Positions 1-5,550 of a stretch of DNA of 13,336 nucleotides are shown piece after piece. Within the stretch, counting starts at the first letter, position 1. Every line of letters starts with the position of its first letter. The DNA comes from Flavobacteriales bacterium. Lineage in GTDB: Bacteria > Bacteroidota > Bacteroidia > UBA10329. Position numbers and translations under genes: made by a program. The stretch spans positions 1 to 13,336 of the forward strand of contig JACJZP010000028.1 of NCBI GenBank assembly GCA_020635535.1, given 5' to 3'. The notes beneath the pieces were generated by a model. The model searched no databases and had not been told where the DNA came from. It was given only the letters and a program-made list of their open reading frames with translations.

Positions 1-804
1 GCCGATGAACTGAACAAGATCGTGATGGCGAAAGTGCCATCGAAAGGGTTCAAACTGCTGTTCAATACGGGCCTGCTACACCTCATCTTTCCTAAAATGA
101 CGGACCTTTTCGGGGTGGATGTCATCAACGGTAAAGGACACAAGGACAACTTCTACCACACGCTGCAGGTGTTGGACAATATTGCACCGAACACGGACAA
201 TCTGTGGTTGCGATGGGCGGCCATCATGCACGACATTGAGAAGCCAATTACCAAACGATTCCATCCTAAAGTGGGTTGGACTTTCCACGGACATGAGGAC
301 AGAGGTGCGCGTTCTGTTCCTGACATTTTTCGCGACTTGAAACTTCCGCTGAACGAAAAGATGAAGTACGTGCAGAAGTTGGTCTTCCTCCACCTTCGAC
401 CCATCGCACTTGTGCAGGAAGAAGTGACCGATTCGGCTGTGCGAAGACTGCTTTTTGAGGCAGGTGATGATATTGAGGATTTGATGATCCTCTGCGAAGC
501 TGACATCACCAGTAAGAACGATGCGAAGGTGAAGCAGTACATGAAGAACTTCGAGATCGTGCGCGAGAAATTGAAGGAAGTGGAGGAGAAGGACCGTGTG
601 CGCAATTGGCAACCGCCTGTGAGTGGGGAAGAGATCATGAGGTCTTTCGGAATTGCCCCAGGCCGTGAGGTAGGCATCATCAAAGACGCCATTAAAGACG
701 CCATTATGGACGGGCAGATCGATAACAGTCGCGAGGCAGCCATCGCCTTCATGGAAGCGAAAGGCAGAGAGTTGGGGTTAAGTGTGGCTGAAGAGTTGAA
801 ATGA
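1..804 (+). CDS. cca: CCA tRNA nucleotidyltransferase, C-terminal part (5' end outside window)
   Basis: The frame is open from base 1, so the gene starts to the left of the window; GTG at 22 and ATG at 25 are internal codons, not starts. What remains (about 267 residues) matches the second half of the HD-containing class II tRNA nucleotidyltransferase / poly(A) polymerase family, which adds or repairs the 3' CCA of tRNAs in the cytoplasm. The first bases encode the RNA-binding helix ADELNKIVMAKVPSKGFKLL, followed by the metal-dependent HD domain: GKGHKDNFYHTLQV near 140-180, the His-Asp pair MHDIEKP at 229-234, and GWTFHGHEDRGAR near 275-310. The C-terminal GIAPGREVGIIKDAI near 648-690 is a typical family end. 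The nucleotidyltransferase head with its catalytic aspartates, roughly 200 residues, is missing off the edge. Family members in this phylum are about 470 residues. Function is assigned from the family; assignment is confident. Confidence 0.9.
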   Translation, partial: ADELNKIVMAKVPSKGFKLLFNTGLLHLIFPKMTDLFGVDVINGKGHKDNFYHTLQVLDNIAPNTDNLWLRWAAIMHDIEKPITKRFHPKVGWTFHGHEDRGARSVPDIFRDLKLPLNEKMKYVQKLVFLHLRPIALVQEEVTDSAVRRLLFEAGDDIEDLMILCEADITSKNDAKVKQYMKNFEIVREKLKEVEEKDRVRNWQPPVSGEEIMRSFGIAPGREVGIIKDAIKDAIMDGQIDNSREAAIAFMEAKGRELGLSVAEELK

Positions 805-901
805 AAAAGGAAAAATGTACGGGTATTGAAACCATTGTCCCATCATCGGGTTTAACATCCGTTTTTCTTTTTTCCGTTATTCGCCAAACCGAATTTTAAG
901 C

Positions 902-1576
902 ATGGCAGTTTACAGATTCCGAGTTTTTATTGAGGATGACCACGAGGTCTACCGCGACATTGACGTGCTTGGCAAGCAGCGTTTTGCCGACCTGCACCGC
1001 GCGGTTGTAGAGCATTTCAACTTTCAGCAGGGGCAACCCGTGGAGTATTACAGCTCCGACCAGCAATGGTACGCGGGCGATACCGTTGTGGAGCTTGATG
1101 GCAACCTAGAGGGCGACCATCAGCGCATTGTGGATCACATAACGGTTCCGCGCCAACGGTTTGTTTGCGCCACTGTGAGCTACAAAGAAGTGGAACTGGC
1201 CATCGAACTTCAGAAAGTATTGAAAGAGGAACCGGGTGTTTCATACCCTACCTGCGTGCGCAAAGAAGGTGATCCGCCTTACTATACGCAGCCGCCACCA
1301 GAGCCTATTGCTTCGGAGCCTGAAGATGAGCCTACGGCAGATGTTGATCTTGACATGTTTGATGATGACGGACCATCTGAAGAAGACATCGAGCGTATTC
1401 AAAAAGAGGCCGAGGAAGCCAGCAAGAAGGCCGATTTCAAAGCTCCTGCCATCGATTTCAGCAAATTGGGGGCATTGTCTGAGGACGATGATGAGGAGAC
1501 AGATGACGATGATGACGACTCCAATGAAGATAGCGAAGAAGGCTTCGAAGACTTCAATATGGACGACCTGATGTAG
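902..1576 (+). CDS. Plasmid pRiA4b ORF-3-like protein with acidic C-terminal tail
   Basis: A 224-residue protein with an ATG start 97 bases after the previous gene. Residues 1 to about 130 resemble the pRiA4b ORF-3 domain: an opening beta strand (MAVYRFRVFIEDD), the segment with QRFADLHRAVVEHFNF, then a YYSSDQQWYAGD region, and the closing YPTCVRKEGDPP. Despite the plasmid-derived family name, such proteins are common single chromosomal genes in Bacteroidota and their biochemical role is not known. From about residue 135 the protein becomes strongly acidic and low in complexity, with a Pro/Glu linker, a short charged helix (EEDIERIQKEAEEASKKAD) and a final Asp/Glu run ending in FNMDDLM. The tail is probably disordered. 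There is no signal peptide or membrane segment, so it should be cytoplasmic. Domain call moderate to good; function unknown. Confidence 0.75.
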   Translation: MAVYRFRVFIEDDHEVYRDIDVLGKQRFADLHRAVVEHFNFQQGQPVEYYSSDQQWYAGDTVVELDGNLEGDHQRIVDHITVPRQRFVCATVSYKEVELAIELQKVLKEEPGVSYPTCVRKEGDPPYYTQPPPEPIASEPEDEPTADVDLDMFDDDGPSEEDIERIQKEAEEASKKADFKAPAIDFSKLGALSEDDDEETDDDDDDSNEDSEEGFEDFNMDDLM

Positions 1577-1580
1577 GTAG

Positions 1581-1636
1581 GTTGACCAGTTGATCAGTTG
1601 ATGAGGGAATTAGGGAATTAGTTGATTAGTTTGGAC
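1581..1636. repeat. Period-8 degenerate tandem repeat (seven octads)
   Basis: Starting five bases after the stop of the preceding gene, the sequence reads as consecutive 8-mers: gttgacca (1581), gttgatca (1589), gttgatga (1597), gggaatta (1605), gggaatta (1613), gttgatta (1621) and gtttggac (1629). Register is held without indels. Five of seven units begin with gtt, four of them with gttga; the other two are identical to each other. No protein is encoded. The array fills most of the gap before miaA. Confidence 0.8.
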
Positions 1637-1659
1637 GGGCCTGATTCATCGCTCCAATC

Positions 1660-1701
1660 AATCGAAAATTGCAAATCGTCAATCGTCAATCGCCAATCCT
1701 T
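1660..1701. repeat. Period-7 tandem repeat overlapping the miaA start
   Basis: Six consecutive 7-mers share an aat start: aatcgaa (1660), aattgca (1667), aatcgtc (1674), aatcgtc (1681), aatcgcc (1688) and aatcctt (1695). The TTG chosen as the miaA start lies in the second unit, so the remaining units encode the first residues of MiaA (QIVNRQSPI). Seven is not a multiple of three, so gain or loss of a unit would shift the frame. Confidence 0.8.
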
Positions 1702-2574
1702 TATGTAGTATGCGGCCCAACGGCCGTTGGCAAGACCGATGTGGCCATTGAGTTGGCCGAAAAGCTCCAAACAGAGATCATCTCGGCAGATAGCCGACAA
1801 CTTTACAGGGAGATTCCTATTGGAACAGCTCAGCCTACAGCCGAACAGCTGAACCGCGTGAAGCACCATTTCATTGCTGAACGCTCTTTGGAAGAAGACT
1901 ATAACGCAGGCATGTTTGAGCGGGATGCATTGCAACGCCTCGATCAACTCTTTGCCAAATACGACTCTGTGGTTTGCTGTGGCGGTACGGGCCTTTACAT
2001 CAAAGCGCTGTGCGATGGTCTGGACGACCTGCCTGAGGCCGATGAGGAACTCCGTAACCAACTCACCGAGCGATTGGAAACCGAAGGACTTGCATCCTTG
2101 CAACAGCAACTACAGCAATTAGACCCCATGCACTACGCCAAAATGGATGTGCAGAACCCGCAGCGCGTTATCCGTGCATTGGAAGTATGTCTTTCCACAG
2201 GAAAGCCGTTCTCGTCCTTTCATGGTGGTGAGAAAGTGCAGCGACCTTTCCGTGTGATCAAGATCGGGTTGGAGTTGCCGCGCCAAGAACTCTATGACCG
2301 CATTAACAACCGGGTAGATGAGATGCTGGAAAGCGGTTGGCTCGATGAGGCCAAGGCCGTGTTCGAAAAACGCCACCTCAACGCCCTTAACACGGTCGGG
2401 TACAAGGAACTCTTCGCCCACCTCGAAGGAAAAACGACCTTGCAAGAATCCATCGAAAAGATAAAGACCAACACCAGGCGTTTCGCCAAACGGCAAATGA
2501 CGTGGTTCAAGAAAGATGGAGAGATCCACTGGATGCAGCGCCCATCGGTCAGCGACATCGACAAGAATTTGTGA
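1669..2574 (+). CDS. miaA: tRNA dimethylallyltransferase MiaA
   Basis: Transfers a dimethylallyl group from DMAPP to N6 of A37 in tRNAs that read UNN codons; cytoplasmic. Visible motifs are the P-loop GPTAVGKT (residues 16-23), DSRQLY (41-46), the GGTGLY loop (105-110), NPQRVIRALEV (163-173) and the tRNA-contacting RRFAKRQMTWF (270-280). Length, 301 residues, is normal for the family. The start is unusual: an in-frame TGA lies at 1642-1644 and the first ATG is codon 82 (1912), well past the P-loop. Initiation must therefore use a non-ATG codon, and TTG at 1669 is the only common candidate. It has no evident Shine-Dalgarno sequence and lies in a heptad repeat, so the first seven or so residues look like translated repeat. 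The gene converges on lptD across a 245-base gap. Identity is very secure; the start is not. Confidence 0.95.
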   Translation: MQIVNRQSPILYVVCGPTAVGKTDVAIELAEKLQTEIISADSRQLYREIPIGTAQPTAEQLNRVKHHFIAERSLEEDYNAGMFERDALQRLDQLFAKYDSVVCCGGTGLYIKALCDGLDDLPEADEELRNQLTERLETEGLASLQQQLQQLDPMHYAKMDVQNPQRVIRALEVCLSTGKPFSSFHGGEKVQRPFRVIKIGLELPRQELYDRINNRVDEMLESGWLDEAKAVFEKRHLNALNTVGYKELFAHLEGKTTLQESIEKIKTNTRRFAKRQMTWFKKDGEIHWMQRPSVSDIDKNL

Positions 2575-2632
2575 TTTACCATTTGTTCTAAGAAATTCAG
2601 CAGGGAATCTCTACCGCTACAGGAAACCAGGT

Positions 2633-2814
2633 TAGAGGTTCTTATAAGGGTGTTTCTGCGGACCAACACTGGCCTATGAGCTCTTATAGGGGTAATTCTG
2701 CTGGCGAAAACGCCCCTGTGATCTATTATAACGGCATTATTGCTGGCAAAAATGGGGCTATGATCTCTTACCACGCTAATAGTGCCCGCAAAATCCCACC
2801 TATAATGGGTTACC
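2633..2814. repeat. Imperfect 42-bp tandem repeat between convergent miaA and lptD
   Basis: Four diverged units of 42 bases follow without gaps: 2633-2674, 2675-2716, 2717-2758 and 2759-2800, with a partial fifth at 2801-2814. Anchors in each unit are a start like tatgatct, then cttata or a variant, a central ttctgctggc or similar, and a C- or G-rich end such as gcccc or ggggc. A much weaker possible unit precedes at 2591-2632. Because 42 is 14 codons, frames stay open on both strands. On + the units read as 14-residue blocks (for example MSSYRGNSAGENAP, then VIYYNGIIAGKNGA). On - the frame that follows the lptD stop is also open throughout. Neither has a convincing start, ribosome site or family match, so I treat the array as non-coding or a coding relic. 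The rest of the 2575-2819 gap shows nothing else I can name. Confidence 0.75.
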
Positions 2815-2819
2815 TGGTT

Positions 2820-5468
2820 TCAAAAATCGAACGCGTTCTTTTTCCTCGAAAGTTTCAGGTCCTGCAATATGGAAGATTTGACCTTGAGGTCGAAACTCCA
2901 TTGTTGTTGCTGACCGAAGGGCACCCATGTCATGCTGAATTCCCAACAGTGCAGGTCTCTGTAAATACTCAATGAGGTGTAACTGAGATCCTTCGCTTTA
3001 AAGTCATATCCTGAGTTGAAACCGATCTTCCATTTGGGGGTAAGGTTCACATCTCCATTGAACTGTAGCGTTTGGGTATATCGCTGGTCGGCATTTTTAG
3101 TGAGGTTGTTCACTACAAAATTGTAGCTCACCGCCAGATTCCAAGGAATATTGAAGTCAACGAATAGGTTTTTATTAGCGTTTATCTGCGCAAGTTCTTC
3201 TTCGGTTCCAGCGGTAGACTGATAATCGGTATTTCTGCTTTTTCCGTTCAGATTGAACGCAATGGCAACAGTAGCATTCGTAAGCCGTGTGAGTTGTCCG
3301 GTCTCGTTCACCAACCACTTGTTTATTTTTCTCAGGTTGGTGTCCTGTGCGTATGGCGTTAGATTAATATTGAACCTGATGTTGAACTTCTGCAATATGC
3401 TGGTTGCACCACTGATGTTGATATCGGAAAGGTTCAGCGAGTCGGCAAAGAAGTTGTAATTGCCGCCAATTCTGAACTGTTCCAATAGTTTGATCTTCTT
3501 GAACCCGGTTATCGTGTCTTTTTTCGACCTCACCTTCATCTCCAACGTGTTGTTGATGTTGTAGTTGAGCGCTCCTGTATTTACCGTTGGAGCCTTACCG
3601 AAGAGACTCAGGTCGTGATGATTGTAGGTGGCAACAGTTCCGTTCACACCGTAGTAACCAACTTCATTCTTATCCAATTTGGGCATGTATCTGAAACCAA
3701 CACTCGGATTAAGCATGTGCCGAATTCCCTTTATCCATCCCTTTTTGAATTGTACCAGACCATACACTGTGGTGGCCATGGTCACATTCATGCTTACATC
3801 CCGGTTGGTGTAGAAACCATAGGTGGTGTCAGCATCAACCTGTTGCAATTCATTGTTCCACCGTTTATCCAATCGCTGGAAAAACCATCGTTCATTATAG
3901 TTTACCGAAGGGTTGATGGTGAAATACTTGAACGCTTTAATGTTTGTGGAGGTTGAAATGGCCTGCTGAATTCCGTTGCGCATCTGGTTGAGTGTTCCAT
4001 AACTCAAGAATGTTGAGTCAACTGCTTGAACCTGATTCCGCGCATTCAGATTATAGGTAATACCGATCTTTTCATACCACCGCTGGCTACCTATCTGATT
4101 CTTTCTTTTGAACGGATAGAAACGCTGCACACTGAATGCCAACTGTGGCAGGGTTACATCAACCTGATTGGTATTTGTGTTCTGACTATGGCTGAAATTG
4201 ATGTTCAGCGTGTATGGTTTGCCGATCCAGCGTTTGGAGAACGCAATACTTGATCGGAATGTGTTGGTCAGATAATCTTGCGCGCTGCTTATCAGTCCGT
4301 TGGAGAAGTTCTTTGCCGTACCGAAGTTCACATCAGCGCTGAATGAGGTGGAAGGCCGCGCCTTCGGATCCTGCTGGTGTTTCCACCTTACAAAGAAGTT
4401 GTTCTGTACTGAATAGTCTGGAAATTCCTTTCTGCTGTTCCTCAAACTATTGTGACTCAGCTCTATGCGCCCATTGAACTTGTAACGTTTCTTGTAGTTC
4501 GATGCCAAACGCACAGCATAACTGCCTCTGGTGTATATGTCACCAGTCGCCTCCAGATCGATCTTATCGCCAAGATTGAAGTAGTAACCAAAGTTCTGAA
4601 AGAAGAAACCTTGCGTTGGCGATTCTCCATATGTAGGGAAGATGATGCCCGATTTACGTCCTTTTTTAGTTGGAAACCATCCGAACGGAATGACCAGCGG
4701 TGTATAGACTCCTTCAAACATCAGAAACGCGGGGCCGCTCACAACCTTATCGTTCGGTATCACCTTCAGCTTTTTGGCCTTTATCATGTAGTGCGGTTCC
4801 TCTGCATCGCAAGTGGTGTAGCCACCGTCCTTTATATAATAGGAGCCATCATCGGTCTTCTTCACTTGTTCTCCGCGAATGTTCCCTTCGCCTTCTTGAG
4901 TAATAACATCAAGGATCTTTCCTTTTTCCGTCTCGAAATTGTAGCGCATTCGGTTGGCCGAAAATTGCTGGTCGCCACTCTTAAATTGGGGCTTTCCGAT
5001 CTGTTTACCTGTTGAATCGATCACCCCTTCAGCATAAACCTCCTTGGTTTCTTGGTCTATTTCAATGTAAGCTGCCTTTAGTTCAATGTCGAGATAATTG
5101 ATCTGCGCCTCACCGAACAGATAAACCTTCTTGTCTTCTACCCCGAAACGGATGGAATCTCTTGCATGATATGTTATCTCGCCTTCAAGTTGAGTGCCTT
5201 TCTTTTGAGGGTTGGAAAGTTTAAGCGAGTCGTTTTTAGTGGAATCTTTGGCCGCCTCAGCCTGAAGCAATAAGTTAAAACTTGTGTCAATTACGGTTGG
5301 AGAAATTGAGTCGGGCTTGAGTGTCAATTTTCCACTTTTCCCGTTCACTGCCTGAGTTGAATCGGTAGGAGATTGGAGGGTAAGTTTCTGGGTAAAACCC
5401 TTGCTTACCGACAGCATGAGAAGAAGGCAAGGCAGAAACAGTCTTATCACGTGTGGCAGGCTAAACAA
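2820..5468 (-). CDS. lptD: Putative LPS assembly outer-membrane protein LptD
   Basis: An 882-residue outer-membrane protein predicted to insert lipopolysaccharide into the outer leaflet as the end point of the Lpt bridge. Residues 1 to about 26 form a signal peptide (core RLFLPCLLLMLSV). A Thr/Ser-rich linker follows, then an OstA/LptA-like periplasmic domain around residues 90-250 (YLFGEAQINYLDIELKA, FSANRMRYNFETEKGKI, YYIKDGGYTTCD). The rest is a long beta-barrel, beginning with PLVIPFGWFPTKKGRKSGI and rich in alternating aromatic strands; it ends in NAFDF with the terminal Phe usual for outer-membrane proteins. Length fits the Bacteroidota family. The start is TTG at 5468, chosen because AGGAGG lies five bases upstream and because the next starts (GTG 5450, ATG 5417) would damage the signal peptide. 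It is divergent from the amidase gene. Identification is by family features; LptE was not seen here. Confidence 0.92.
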   Translation of the reverse strand: MFSLPHVIRLFLPCLLLMLSVSKGFTQKLTLQSPTDSTQAVNGKSGKLTLKPDSISPTVIDTSFNLLLQAEAAKDSTKNDSLKLSNPQKKGTQLEGEITYHARDSIRFGVEDKKVYLFGEAQINYLDIELKAAYIEIDQETKEVYAEGVIDSTGKQIGKPQFKSGDQQFSANRMRYNFETEKGKILDVITQEGEGNIRGEQVKKTDDGSYYIKDGGYTTCDAEEPHYMIKAKKLKVIPNDKVVSGPAFLMFEGVYTPLVIPFGWFPTKKGRKSGIIFPTYGESPTQGFFFQNFGYYFNLGDKIDLEATGDIYTRGSYAVRLASNYKKRYKFNGRIELSHNSLRNSRKEFPDYSVQNNFFVRWKHQQDPKARPSTSFSADVNFGTAKNFSNGLISSAQDYLTNTFRSSIAFSKRWIGKPYTLNINFSHSQNTNTNQVDVTLPQLAFSVQRFYPFKRKNQIGSQRWYEKIGITYNLNARNQVQAVDSTFLSYGTLNQMRNGIQQAISTSTNIKAFKYFTINPSVNYNERWFFQRLDKRWNNELQQVDADTTYGFYTNRDVSMNVTMATTVYGLVQFKKGWIKGIRHMLNPSVGFRYMPKLDKNEVGYYGVNGTVATYNHHDLSLFGKAPTVNTGALNYNINNTLEMKVRSKKDTITGFKKIKLLEQFRIGGNYNFFADSLNLSDINISGATSILQKFNIRFNINLTPYAQDTNLRKINKWLVNETGQLTRLTNATVAIAFNLNGKSRNTDYQSTAGTEEELAQINANKNLFVDFNIPWNLAVSYNFVVNNLTKNADQRYTQTLQFNGDVNLTPKWKIGFNSGYDFKAKDLSYTSLSIYRDLHCWEFSMTWVPFGQQQQWSFDLKVKSSILQDLKLSRKKNAFDF

Positions 5469-5473
5469 AGGTA

Positions 5474-5479
5474 CCTCCT
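5474..5479 (-). promoter_or_regulatory. Strong Shine-Dalgarno site deciding the lptD start
   Basis: Read on the minus strand this is AGGAGG, with a five-base spacer (tacct) before TTG at 5468. A perfect match at good spacing supports the non-ATG start. Bacteroidota mostly translate without strong Shine-Dalgarno sites, so it stands out. Confidence 0.65.
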
Positions 5480-5513
5480 GTTATTCGGGGAAAAGGCGTT
5501 ATTTTTAGGCGAT

Positions 5514-5521
5514 CAAAGCTA
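5514..5521 (-). promoter_or_regulatory. Possible Bacteroidota-type -7 promoter element for lptD
   Basis: On the minus strand the bases read TAGCTTTG, an exact fit to the TAnnTTTG -7 consensus of the primary sigma factor in Bacteroidota, and would give a leader of about 40 bases. I see no good TTTG -33 partner upstream, so the call is tentative. The whole divergent gap (5469-5550) is only 82 bases and must also hold the promoter of the amidase operon; tatttttt-like bases at 5500-5507 match seven of eight positions on the plus strand. Confidence 0.3.
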
Positions 5522-5550
5522 ACCATTTCATCGGGGTCACGGGTTGGATA

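Noticed and set aside
76..612. Long minus-strand open frame opposite the tRNA nucleotidyltransferase gene
   Set aside because: Shadow of the coding strand: the plus-strand product has clear family motifs and the antisense product has none.
682..705. Perfect 12-bp tandem duplication aaagacgccatt
   Set aside because: It encodes KDAIKDAI, and a similar KxAIKxAI helix is a normal part of the family's C-terminus, so it need not be a recent duplication.
902..1576. Recent plasmid or transposon origin of the pRiA4b ORF-3-like gene
   Set aside because: Only the family name suggests it; no transposase, inverted repeats or compositional change flank the gene.
1577..1700. CRISPR-like array before miaA
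   Set aside because: Repeats are contiguous 7- or 8-mers without spacers and no cas gene is present.
2676..2975. 99-residue plus-strand frame covering the 42-bp repeats
   Set aside because: Open mainly because the repeat is 14 codons without stops; no ribosome site, and its end overlaps the lptD 3' coding region. Kept only as a repeat finding.
4452..5015. 187-residue plus-strand frame inside lptD
   Set aside because: No recognisable domain, and it overlaps the well-supported periplasmic domain of LptD; antisense shadow.
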